Below, piece by piece: positions 9,650-18,282 of a stretch of 19,360 bases of DNA (positions are counted from its first letter, which is position 1; every line of letters begins with the position of its first letter). Made by a program: the position numbers and the translations under genes. This stretch comes from Echinostoma caproni (Eukaryota > Platyhelminthes > Trematoda > Plagiorchiida > Echinostomatidae). The notes beneath the pieces were generated by a model. The model was given only the letters and a program-made list of their open reading frames with translations. It had not been told where the DNA came from and ran no database searches. The stretch covers positions 4,682-24,041 of the forward strand of contig UZAN01048483.1 of the NCBI GenBank assembly GCA_900618425.1. Direction: 5' to 3'.

Positions 9650-10330
9650 TCAGTTATCAGAAACATTTCCTTCATATTTAAATGCATTCAACTAGTGGGG
9701 AACTAACGATCTTCCAAGGAGTGAAACCCACATCCAAATACATCAAGAGTGCCCGGCGCCTCTGAACAATCTAATCCAAGCTAGATACTCTAAACCCTCA
9801 GGTTTAATGTGAGGAAACTGTGATTACCCCACTACGACGTACACAACCACTGCGCAATGTTTGGAAAATAATTTACTGCTCAAAGCCAGTAAAAACTCAG
9901 GAGTTTAAGATGATGAAGAGCTAAAAAGAGAGTGAAATGTTCGAGTAACTAGATTGGACTCGTAACCGCCTAACATAGTCTTGCGCGAAGACTGTTGTAG
10001 AATGAGCATAAACGTATTAATAGCTTCCACTGGGGTAAATCAACTTTTCGAGTTAGATTTAGAAAAGTTTTAATTACAATCCGGATCACGAATAACTTTT
10101 ACAAGAGATAATAATGCCGCTGTTCCGTCTGGAAAATAGCCACAAGCAGAACAAAAGTCGACAAACACACTGCTGGGTTTATTTGGACATGCCGAAAAAT
10201 CGTCACTCATACATGACGTCAATACATGTATCTGCCTGATAATACAACACGTCAAATACGTACAAGAAGCAGATGCACCAATGCTATAAGTTGCAACGAT
10301 AAGATGTATCATAATTAACAACCCACCAAC

Positions 10331-10510
10331 CTCGGCCAACGGTTTCGAGAATAACAGTCCAATTGTCTGAACAGCCCGACCGAAACACTTCGAACCGACG
10401 CCAACTAATTCTGCGACCAGATTGGGATGCGGCAAACGAAATTCGTAGAGAAAATAGTTCATGTTTGGGGCTGGAATTTCTTGATAGGGATGAGACGACA
10501 CTTTTGCAGT
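10331..10510 (-). CDS. Dcr: Dicer exon: start of platform domain
   Basis: The exon is 180 nt, 60 codons, phase 0 at both ends. The acceptor has a strong pyrimidine tract (10511-10540, minus strand) ending in CACATAG; the donor is GAG|GTTGGT. The peptide contains NYFLYEFRLPHPNLVAELV and TIGLLFSKPLAE. These align with human Dicer CYLYVIGMVLTTPLPDEL and CFGILTAKPIPQ, just before the platform segment in the next exon. A second GT at 10326 would shift the frame, so the first is preferred. The open frame continues past the donor down to 10070, but without Dicer similarity. Confidence 0.85.
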
Positions 10511-10979
10511 CTATGTGAAAGAGGAAGATGAAAGTACGATAATGATAACAATGATACAAAGAATACAGAATCCGTAAAGTTGAAAACTGGACATGAAAAA
10601 CAAATGCGAAAACAGAAAATAGAAGCGGCAGTCAAGCGCTCACCAATGAGCAAAGAGGTACAGAATTTAAGATTTAGGTCCCCACTTAATGTTAACTAAT
10701 TTGTTTCATTGATTTTCATTCTGACATCAAATAAGATCTCTGAGTTCAGAGGAATCGAACTGCTTAATGAATTCCGCCGAAGGTTAGAGAAAACGCGTAT
10801 AACCTGTTGTTAGAAATTCCAACCTATGTTTAACTATTTGTCTTCCATACCAAACCCTCTGCTTTTGGTCTTCTTCGGACCCGCAACATTAGTCAGACAA
10901 CTTGTTTGTCAGTCGCTAAAGCTTATAGTCAAAGAGTGCTGTGTCAGTAGCATTCCAATGAATAGATTGCAAATCTTGA
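10511..10979. other. Intronic stretch with no recognised feature
   Basis: It holds the pyrimidine tract of the Dicer acceptor (10511-10540, minus strand). I see nothing else with recognisable similarity before the RTE copy begins. Confidence 0.5.
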
Positions 10980-13265
10980 GGCTTCACCAACCTTCAATCT
11001 GAGGACTCTGATGCAAGTGGGTCAACCAGTTTGTCTGACGCGTCCTATGCACTCTGGAATTTGATGTTAGTTATGTATCAGAGACAGGAATTCAGGATCC
11101 TAGAGTCATAATCCACTGGGTTTGTCCGCGAGGCATTTCCTTCGTACATCAGGAGACAATGAAACCCGCTCAATAGGTCAGCGTGATGTAGGAATCGTAC
11201 TAAACGATAAAGCTGAGGCCTTGCTGATTGGATGCCCGTCAATAGTCGTTTGTGGGCAATGGAGCTCCAGGGTTCAGTTAATGTTCGGAAGAGAAGCAAC
11301 ATCAAAAGGTATTTTTATGATTTCTGTATATACATCAATCAACTGTAGTCCCCATCTGCAAAAAGACTAACTCATTCGTGTGAGCCGCAGCTCTCATACT
11401 ATGGTGCTCGCATTAAATCGATTGTTCTTATCTAGCACCAACTTTCAACACAGCTCTCGCCGGACGGCTACATGGTGTTCTAATTCAACGAGTAAATGGG
11501 AAATTGCAGATCCCATTGAGTTTGATCACGTACTAGTTTCTATGCGTTTCACGCTTCGGCTCATCGGCGAAAATCACCTCCTCAGTTAGGTCTGCATCGT
11601 CTGCGCAACTCCGGTATTTTCACACGTTATGAGGAAAAGCTGGGACAGAAACTAAGAGCACTGCGAGATGATGGAGCAGATCAACTGTGTGGTCAAATAG
11701 ATTGCGATGCATTCGACAGCAAACTTTGCTCTTGGGACGCAGCCCCGAGTTCGTCGAAGATACTGGATCTCTCGGAATTCAGTAATCCTGATGGAACGAG
11801 AAAGCGAAAGATCCTAATCTACCAGGACCAGGAAAGGAAACGGTGGCGTTTGCAACGTAACTCAGGAAAAGACTTAGGAAATATCGTGAAAACCGGTGAG
11901 CCAAAATAGCCAGTGAAATGGACGTAGCCTCTGCACCAGGGAATACTCGAAGACTGTTTCACCTGATACGCATCACCGAAGGTCGATGCATTCCGGTCAG
12001 AGAGGACTTCTGCGATAAAAGTAGAGAGTATCCGCCATAAAGAACAATATTTTGATCGCTGGGCAGGGAATTCTGGTGAACAGTTCAACTGGCCTGGTAC
12101 CGATGCGATTATTCCGAAGATTGCAGCGGAAACTCCGTGGACGGTGATATGTGAGCCTCTAAAAGAACTGGGAGTACTAAACTGTGTTCAATCGCTAAAG
12201 AAATGGAAAGTAGAAGATCTTGAGGAGCCTCTCTTCACTCGGGTTAAGCTGGAGCTTGACTCAATTATTAGCTTACTTCGCAGCATCTGGCCGGAAGGGA
12301 GTATCCCTTTATTCTGGTGTGAATTATTCCCATTTGCACACGAATTTGCAAATGACTGCGAGATAAGTTTAGTTCCGATCATCACAAAGGTGGTAACTTC
12401 CGTAATACTCCGTTCTCTAACACCTTCAAAGGAAATGAATATTCGCGGAAGGCAAGCATCATTCAGACCAGATCGCGATTGCATCGAGCAAATCATAAAC
12501 CTGCGTCAAGTCCTTGAATTACGCCAAACACATCACCGACCAAAAACCGCAGTGCTCCTCGAACTCAAAGGAGCCTTCAATTCAGTTGACCGCGAAGCAC
12601 TAACGGGTTTGCTGCTTCCCAAAGGAAAGCCGCAGAAGTATGAAAATCTATTGAGATCCCGGCACATGCATACTTCTAGCAGCGTAAGGCTCTATGATGG
12701 GCTGAACGAATCCTTCAAAACTAGCAGCGGTTTATGACTCTATCAGCTTCGTCGTAGACGAAATACGCTAAAACGCATTAAGTGATTCACTGTACGAAGA
12801 TGATAAGTACGTTGACGATATCGATTGCCTGTTCGAATGTATGCAGAATGCGCAAAGCGCTCTTGACAGACCTCCAAGTTATGTAAACCCATTTAGTATA
12901 CGCTATGCATCTTAAAAGTGCAGAGTAATACTGTGATGTGATGCTTGACGGTCAAGAATTGGTTATAGTGGATTGTTCGTCTCATTTAAGTAGTTGTATG
13001 ACAAATGCCAGTAGCACAGTTAAGGAAGTAACCATCCACAGTCCCAAGGTATGGGTAGCGTACGTAGGCCTAAAACAACCTCGGCGCCGACATGATATTT
13101 CCTTCAAACTAAAACGTCACGTACAATGCGCCATTGTGAGGTCAGTTCTGATTTACAGTTGCAAGACCCTAAATTAGCGCGTGGAAGGTATTCATTGTGT
13201 AGAAGTCTTCGACTGTCAATGCTTACATGGTTTGGCGCTGGCTGGATGGATTGAGCGAGTAAGCA
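10980..13265 (+). mobile_element. RTE non-LTR retrotransposon, heavily decayed, both ends lost
   Basis: Endonuclease start: FNLRTLMQVGQPVCLTR (about 10992-11043), DVSYVSETGIQDP in another frame (about 11062-11100), and DVGIVLNDKAEALLIGCP. The block with the GDFNAQVG motif is deleted, and the end of the endonuclease is shortened (TATWCSNSTSKWEIADPIEFDH, near 11468-11530). Reverse transcriptase blocks follow from about 12140 and end near 13265 in DCQCLHGLALAGWIERVSN. The tail and 3' UTR are missing, cut off exactly where a SINE begins. It resembles the 2520-5628 copy more than the 6930-9425 copy (shared FRHSS-RTATWCSN block). Confidence 0.83.
12144..13262 (+). pseudogene. RTE reverse transcriptase with damaged catalytic site
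   Basis: The frame 12144-12737 carries LVPIITKVVTSVILRSLTP and RGRQASFRPDRDCIEQI, then motif A as LLELKGAFNSVD. The usual catalytic Asp of DLKGAFDSVD is Glu, and the second Asp is Asn. Most of motif B is deleted near 12737. Motif C reads YVDD (12808-12819) rather than YADD. The frame resumes at 12938-13177 with LDGQELVIVDCSSHLSSCM and SVLIYSCKTLN. These changes show a copy that has drifted without selection. Confidence 0.83.
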
Positions 13266-13457
13266 ACATTGGTGGTGGTGGCCCGTTAGTAACGTCACCA
13301 AATTATCACCCCGGGAATGTGTTCGAATCCCACCACAACCGCCTGTCTTCCCCATTGTGTGTTGCATGGCAGCCATTTGATTGGCCGCTTCCCTCTTCCT
13401 GAAATATGTAGCTTAGTATATTCAATAAAAGGAATCAAAGTGGAAAGATGAAAAAAG
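13266..13457 (+). mobile_element. tRNA-derived SINE, family A, complete-looking copy
   Basis: The tRNA-like head starts GGTGGTGGTGGCCCGTTAGT (13271-13290) and has the Pol III B box GTTCGAATCCC (13321-13331). The body follows: ATGGCAGCCATTTGATTGGC, TCTTCCTGAAAT, TATTCAATAAAAGGAAT, ending in GATGAAAAAAGG. The 3' half is shared with 15297-15385. The left edge coincides with the end of the RTE copy, so it either inserted there or forms a template-switch junction. Confidence 0.78.
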
Positions 13458-14470
13458 GTAAGCATTTGGTAATAATTCGGAGGATAATTCCTTATCACAT
13501 GCAATTCAGATAAGTAGGGTTCGCTGGTGATGACACGTAGTGCACATGCCCAACTGTCGTCTACCACACCGAGACTTATTTGCAGTTTCGCCCCTGGGTG
13601 AGAGGAAATCCAGTAGAGATCAAAAGATAACTTGGAGACCAGGTATGAGAAAATGAGCAGAGTGATTAGGTAGAGCAGATGTACGGTTTTTCAAGTTGGG
13701 GTCCAAACGACTGCAACTGGTTAGTAGAAGACAGTGAATGACATGGCAATTAATCGACAGCAGTGGTGTTCTTGTTATCGCTTCTTATTAGTGCAGAATG
13801 TACAGTTGGGTTGTGTACTCCGTGTGTTGACTATGGAGGTTCTCTTCCTTTCTTTCCTTCGCTTCCTTCCCTCTAATTAGACCCAATCCTTGTTTGTATT
13901 ATATATCCTCGCTTACGATGTGAACATTGTATCAATAAGCAAAGTTCGCTTCACTGTATTTCGTTGTACGATGACGGCAGAAAATGTTACGAAATTTTGA
14001 TGAATCGCTATGAAAAACACGGATGTTTGTTTACTTCGTAGGTATTGAAATAGAACAGAGCCGGAATTTTGTACGATTTCCCTTATGATACAAAATCGTG
14101 GTTATTTACAGGGAAGTGGGAAGATAAGGGAACGCATATATCAAACGATTCGTTGACTGGATTGCTGTCAAACGTCTTGATTGGTTGGCAGGTCCGACCA
14201 ATCACTTAAGTTTGTCTATCCTTACCTTGATTGGTTGTCCCAGAACAAGGTAGATTTCAGGAAACATGCTGTCTCCCAGACAGATAGAATAAAAGGTGGA
14301 TTTGTTCACTGTATCTTAGCATGAATTACGATGTTCCATCTTGGTAAACAGATAGTTTCCTAACAAATAAAACTAAATACGACTGAATTTTCCAGTAAGG
14401 TGCATTCAAGTACAATGCCATAATTTGAAATTTGAGAAAGCGTTCCCATCTTCTAGTAATATTTTGTACT
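13458..14470. other. Intronic stretch with no confirmed gene
   Basis: On the minus strand an open stretch from about 13593 to 13460 follows a good-looking acceptor (CTGGATTTCCTCTCACCCAG), but its phase does not fit the neighbouring Dicer exons and no family similarity was found. Pyrimidine-rich tracts occur near 13840-13875. Nothing else is recognised. Confidence 0.4.
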
Positions 14471-14472
14471 AC

Positions 14473-14565
14473 GCAGGGGTGACCCGGTGGTAAAGTCACT
14501 AAATTACCACCCGGGAGAACGCGTGTTCGAATCCCACTACCACCGCCAGACTAGCATTGCGTGGG
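14473..14565 (+). mobile_element. tRNA-like SINE A head with a different downstream body
   Basis: GACCCGGTGGTAAAGTCACT (14481-14500) resembles a tRNA A-box region, and GTTCGAATCCC (14525-14535) is a perfect B box, followed by CACTACCACCGCC. The head matches 13271-13345. The following sequence does not show the family A 3' half, so the copy is a head only or belongs to another subfamily. Confidence 0.65.
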
Positions 14566-15296
14566 TATTGAATCCGCTTTGCTCCCTAGATAGACTTACC
14601 CTAATCATAATTCAAATTCCATGTACCTTTCCCCAGCCATCCTTCATTAGCACTTCATTTGTCATTTTTTCTCTTTCTTACTGGACGTGCAACGCCTGAG
14701 TTGACCTAATGATTCTATCGATCGGTTCGACTGTGTTTCCTCATTCGTGACTCGTACCACCTTCGAAACTTAGTTGCTCACCCCCAACACTTCAAACTCT
14801 CCTTAAGTGTAACCCGTTTGCTACCACTGGTCCATCGATCGAAACACGCACACAAGTTCATTATTCTCATCCTTCACGTACTTGGTATTTTGCACCCGTA
14901 TATTTGATTGGTTGACTGTCAGCCATTGACTCTTGTACATGTGTGCTTGCCACCTAAGGAATTCCGACCGTTGACTTTCATCGAACTGCATGTACCCACA
15001 GTCGTTGAGTCGAACGCTTTGAGAACCTTTCAAGGCTCCTTTGAACACAGTAAAACGTTGTTTTTCTCTAACGCACAATCGTTNTGCGCCCTGACATTAC
15101 AAATACGCACCGCTCACTTTTCCACACGCTTCGAGGTTTGTACCTACTTTAGAATAGCTATTCGTTGCCTATAATAGTACCGCATTTCAAGACATACTCG
15201 TCTTCTGATGACTTCGGGATTTGAGAGTCACTCGATTGTTAAGACGGATTTTCAGTGTGCAATCCACATCATTGAAACTTCTCCAAATACCCTACA
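14566..15296. other. Stretch without an assignable gene
   Basis: The minus strand is open from 15078 to 14821 (about 85 codons, ending TAG after SMDQW). The plus strand is partly open from 14908 to 15174 across an N at 15084. Neither reading resembles a protein family I know. A coding exon or a piece of an unrecognised repeat are both possible. Confidence 0.35.
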
Positions 15297-15385
15297 GTAT
15301 GGCAGCCGTTCGATTGGTGGCATCCCTCGCCCTGAAAATTGCATGCATTCAATAGAAGGAATGAAAATATGAAAAAAAGAAACAA
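15297..15385 (+). mobile_element. SINE A 3'-end fragment
   Basis: TATGGCAGCCGTTCGATTGG, CCCTCGCCCTGAAAAT, CATTCAATAGAAGGAATGAA and an A-rich end match 13368-13457 in order. The tRNA-like head is missing, as is common for 5'-truncated insertions. Confidence 0.72.
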
Positions 15386-15443
15386 ATAGTTTTTTTTCGA
15401 TTTGAGTCTGTAGCACTCCATCCTCTAGAAGAATTGCAAGTAG

Positions 15444-15755
15444 ATGTACGGGAAGTCAAAAAAGCCTCGCGAGCAACAAAAATCTGAACACACTACTTAC
15501 AAAGGCCGAAAATCACCCTGTAAGAGACCAATAGGTAAACCCTGTGATGTGATGCATACACTCGGTCAAGGATTGTACGAATTATGTCGAACGAAGCACC
15601 ACCAGGGCCAGCTATTTACTCGTGGAACCAGCGAAGAATATTGTTGTGATTGGGTGGCGAGAATCGGAAGCAGAAAAGAGCCAGTTAAATATCCCAATGA
15701 AAAGTATACACTGAAAACAGGGATGGAGATGACATCACGGAAGCTTTTAACATGA
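15444..15755 (+). CDS. Unrecognised open frame, 103 codons
   Basis: The frame opens with ATG just after an in-frame TAG and ends at TGA. The product is basic and lysine-rich at the start (YGKSKKPREQQK), with five or six cysteines (CKRP, CDVM, LCRTKH, YCCDW). I recognise no domain, no signal peptide and no membrane segment. It lies inside the proposed Dicer intron on the opposite strand. It may be chance, an old repeat, or a small exon of something else; coding status is doubtful. Confidence 0.2.
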   Translation: MYGKSKKPREQQKSEHTTYKGRKSPCKRPIGKPCDVMHTLGQGLYELCRTKHHQGQLFTRGTSEEYCCDWVARIGSRKEPVKYPNEKYTLKTGMEMTSRKLLT

Positions 15756-15884
15756 ACAAAAGATAAATTCTATTTCATAATTGTCTGAAGATACGCACAG
15801 ACGAACGAACGATCGACAGCAATGCATAAGCTTGACCGACCCGGTTTCAAACCCTACCCTCTTCCACATCTACAGACAAACACA

Positions 15885-15908
15885 TATACGCACACACACA
15901 CACACATA
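15885..15908 (+). repeat. CA microsatellite
   Basis: A short alternating CA/AC run with one TA interruption sits at 15885-15908. It has no visible link to a gene. Confidence 0.85.
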
Positions 15909-16004
15909 ACTGTGCTAGCGATAAACATAGGACTGAACTTCTTCGATTTGTACAAATCTTGGGGTCCCATGGTGTTTAAACCCTATTAGTTTTCTGAAAC
16001 TTAC

Positions 16005-16133
16005 TTCAACAGGTATTTGGAGCAAGCTTGTAGAGTTAGACACTATGGATGAATCAGTTTCACAAGAATTCACATTAGACATGGGATTAGCCGGTAGATC
16101 GGACCGTTTGTCCAACGATGATGAATTTCGATT
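16005..16133 (-). CDS. Candidate Dicer exon: Ser/Asn-rich linker
   Basis: It is bounded by a good acceptor (TTCTTCTTTTCTAG just before 16133) and a perfect donor (GAA|GTAAGT, 16004-15999). The interval is 129 nt, 43 codons, and only phase 0 is open; the other two frames have stops. The peptide is polar (NRNSSSLDKRSDLPANP at the start, ending LLQIPVE) and has no domain. Phase 0 at its end matches phase 0 at the start of the 10510 exon, so it could encode the loose linker between DUF283 and the platform. Splice signals support an exon; Dicer membership rests on position, strand and phase. Confidence 0.5.
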
Positions 16134-16876
16134 CTAGAAAAGAAGAACCAGCATGAGGGAGAAAATAACAACTGCGATGTTATATCAGACTGAATCGGGT
16201 AAGTGCAAACAGAAACTGAGGAAAACGTGGAAGCGGACGTGAAACACCCAGAGAAATCAGTGAAAGCTGAAGAATAAAATCGTCTATTCTGAGGTTTGGA
16301 GAGTTGCCATCCCTAAACCGGAGAAACCAAATATATCGAACGTTCAAATCGTAGCACTGAAACATCGGAAAACCCGTCGCCTAGAACATATATAGAAGTT
16401 TGAGGTAAGGATTACAGAAGCAAGAATAGCAATGATACAACCAACCAAAGGTGAAACTTATGAGATAACGCAAGCAATTTCACCCACTATGAAATATGTT
16501 GCCGTTATCATCAAACCGGTATACGGAAACACGTCATCGAAAGGTGCACATCAATCTCAGACGGTTCACGAAAGCTGTTGACGATGGGTTGTTTCAGTCT
16601 ACCAGCCTTCCACTCCGTGCAAAATTTGCTTAGCAAAAGATGCATAAGGTGCTGCCAGGAATTGAGAGCGCTGTGACCTAGTACAGTGACAACGTCACCC
16701 CTGTTACTCCAGATAACGTTTTACAACCCGTGGAATGTGTTTCACAACTCCAGGTATCGTCTTAGATTAGACAAATGTGACTTCGCTGTGCTCTCGGTTC
16801 CATGCCTAGTTTTCATTATTGACGAACATGGTTGCCGACCCGATTCGGACAATAAAACAGACACGCCCACGAGTGG
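16134..16876. other. Stretch with no recognised feature
   Basis: No credible protein similarity on either strand. A plus-strand segment near 16686-16760 faintly resembles a SINE A head (AACGTCACC and GGAATGTGTT) but lacks a B box. Confidence 0.4.
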
Positions 16877-17157
16877 TGTTGGTGGCGCGGTGGTTTAGTT
16901 GCTGTCACCGGCGTGCGTTGGACCCTATGGTCCGAGGTTCGAGCCCCGCCACCGCCACCCGACTTTGGTGGTAGGCAGCTCTGCTGTCGTCCGGTTCAAT
17001 ACCACGCCTAACCTATCGGGGCCTTATGTGGTTCGCCACTCCAAGTTCCGGGGTTTAGGTTGCCAATTTCAACCACTGAACAGCATCAGGTCCTCGCGAC
17101 TATGGGACTTTCCCCGTCCGCTGTTCATGACATCTAGGTGTGTAATAAGAAAAAATA
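16877..17157 (+). mobile_element. tRNA-derived SINE, family B, copy 2 (intact promoter)
   Basis: The head has an A box TGGTTTAGTTG (16891-16901) and a B box GGTTCGAGCCC (16936-16946), spaced as in tRNA genes. The body and A-rich end match 1240-1535 in order. This is the better preserved copy and could in principle be transcribed by RNA polymerase III. It lies on the plus strand, antisense to Dicer, and its A-rich end abuts the open minus-strand frame of the candidate exon to its right. Confidence 0.85.
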
Positions 17158-17276
17158 CGTAGCGTCCTTGTGATCATTCCGGGATCTGATGAGCCACGGT
17201 TCAGAAGCTCATTTCCTTCTCTGGAAGTATTTGAAGGCAGTTTCCAAAATAGACGTAAAAGAAGCGTTAGAATGAC

Positions 17277-17372
17277 TCGCGGAATCATCGAAGAGGACCA
17301 CTCGAGTGACTCTTTGTAGTAAGTGTATGCCAGGCACATACTTGCCATCCTTTTAGCTTTAACTTCCGTTTG
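17277..17372 (-). CDS. Candidate Dicer exon: end of DUF283/dimerisation fold
   Basis: The acceptor is a T-rich tract ending TTTATCAG before 17372. The peptide starts QTEVKAKRMASMCLAYTYYK and ends in LEWSSSMIPR. It lines up with the last helices of Dicer DUF283 (human VRLAERVVALICCEKL and GELDDHLMP): a matching R-x-A pattern, a helix, then a loop ending in M-P or M-I-P. Strand and order fit, being upstream of the platform exons. The donor is uncertain: the in-phase GT at 17276 (GTCATT) is weak, and the frame stays open to about 17160, where the SINE starts. The first half of DUF283 was not found. Confidence 0.5.
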
Positions 17373-18282
17373 CTGATAAAAAAATAAGATCTTTCGGATA
17401 TAGTTTGAATACGTGAATTTATACAAACTGGTGCATTTTTAAGGAGAGACGTAGCTGATGGCCTACATTGACGATAAACGTATAGATTTAGAAAATTTTT
17501 CATCACTGGGTTGATAGCCTTGCTCAATACCCGTGTGGTGAGGTAATAATCATTTGTGACTAGACTTTGGTGCGCGCACAAAGAGGAGATTAGTGAATTT
17601 TCACGGCAACCGAGTGTGGATTAAAAGATTTGTTATTGTAACTGTCAAAGAGATGATCGAATCGACGACCATTGATGAGGAGACTTTGATGAAACGAAAA
17701 CGAGCTTGTTCGTCACACTGTTGTTTGTTTGAAACTACTAACCATTTGTTGCAGAACAAATGTTTCTTTCTGTAAAATATTATCAACCCCTATCCATGCT
17801 GTTTATCCAATAAATAACTCTCCTCAGTCTGGTACTAACTTGTGCATAGAGTATCAGAAAAACAAGAATAGTGATATTTTTGGTGGCCATGGTAAATCCA
17901 GAACGCTGGCTGACTGCTTCTGTACGCACAAGAGGGGAGGGGTTGCTCAACCGAAGTGATCGCTTCAGCTGTAGACAGTAAGCAATGCTTGACCTGCTTT
18001 GATCTCACCCCGGTGATTGTGTAGATGAGCCTGACCGATTCAGTCATTCTTACACGATTTTCGATTTCGAACAAATGAGCCGTGATTGCGGTCCCCCAAT
18101 TGTCGCCAATCCGCGACTAAGCCAGTTGGGGTGGTGTTTTCGAATGCGTTCGGCCAAGCGGCGGATGGTACGACCTTCCTTGAATTATGTGATTTTGTGA
18201 CCTATAAAAGAGTGCTGTATTTGGCTAGTAAATGATGCTTCGAAAACGAGCTTGTTTGCCAAATTCACTTCTTGAAACAAGG
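17373..18282. other. Stretch with a partial direct repeat, no confirmed gene
   Basis: CGAAAACGAGCTTGTT occurs at about 17696-17711 and 18240-18255, inside about 50 bases of similarity (17684-17735 and 18228-18278, both ending TTGAAAC). A TATA-like CTATAAAAG lies near 18201. A plus-strand frame of 42 codons starts at 18076. I could not assign these to a known element; a degraded repeat is the likeliest reading. Confidence 0.4.

Larger units (their letters stand above)
9482..9664. repeat. Inverted repeat made of two hammerhead-bearing arms
   Basis: The left arm is 9482-9542 and the right arm 9604-9664. Reverse-complementing the right arm gives about 50 of 61 matches to the left arm by eye. The spacer is also 61 bases. 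Each arm carries a hammerhead-like core pointing toward its outer end. RNA from either strand would fold into a long hairpin. It lies 57 bases after the 3' end of the plus-strand RTE and inside the Dicer intron. The similarity may fade gradually beyond 9470 and 9680. Confidence 0.8.
2015..10330 (-). other. Dicer intron, 8.3 kb, filled with retroelements
   Basis: The intron starts with GTTGGT (10330-10325, minus strand) and ends at CAG before 2014. The splice gives SKPLAE joined to ITQLCRIPLYL, which matches the Dicer order AKPIPQ-IPHFPVY. It holds an antiparallel set of RTE copies and an inverted hammerhead pair, listed separately. The parts 2015-2520, 5930-6930 and 9665-10330 show no feature I can name; 6480-6660 is strongly AT-rich and 6740-6751 is a run of G. 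Confidence 0.8.

Noticed and set aside
10325..10326. Alternative splice donor GTGGGT for the 10510-10331 exon
   Set aside because: It shifts the frame relative to the platform exon; the first GT gives an exact in-frame join.
13295..13593. Minus-strand frame with a strong acceptor, containing VVDDSWACALRVITSEP
   Set aside because: The acceptor phase does not match the phase-0 exons around it, no good donor was found, and the left part is just the reverse of a SINE. No Dicer similarity.
14821..15078. Minus-strand 85-codon frame
   Set aside because: No known domain, and weak or absent splice signals; kept only as a note on the stretch.
15205..15225. CTGATGA resembling a hammerhead core
   Set aside because: There is no GAAA block or helix II at the right distance.
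15840..15860. tRNA B-box-like GGTTTCAAACCC
   Set aside because: There is an extra base in the box and no A box or tRNA fold around it.
16686..16760. Possible third SINE A head
   Set aside because: Only short fragments match and the B box is missing.
17183..17195. CTGATGAG on the plus strand
   Set aside because: No matching CGAAAC or helix II follows; chance occurrence.
18076..18204. Plus-strand 42-codon frame
   Set aside because: Short, with no similarity recognised, and in a region that looks like degraded repeat.
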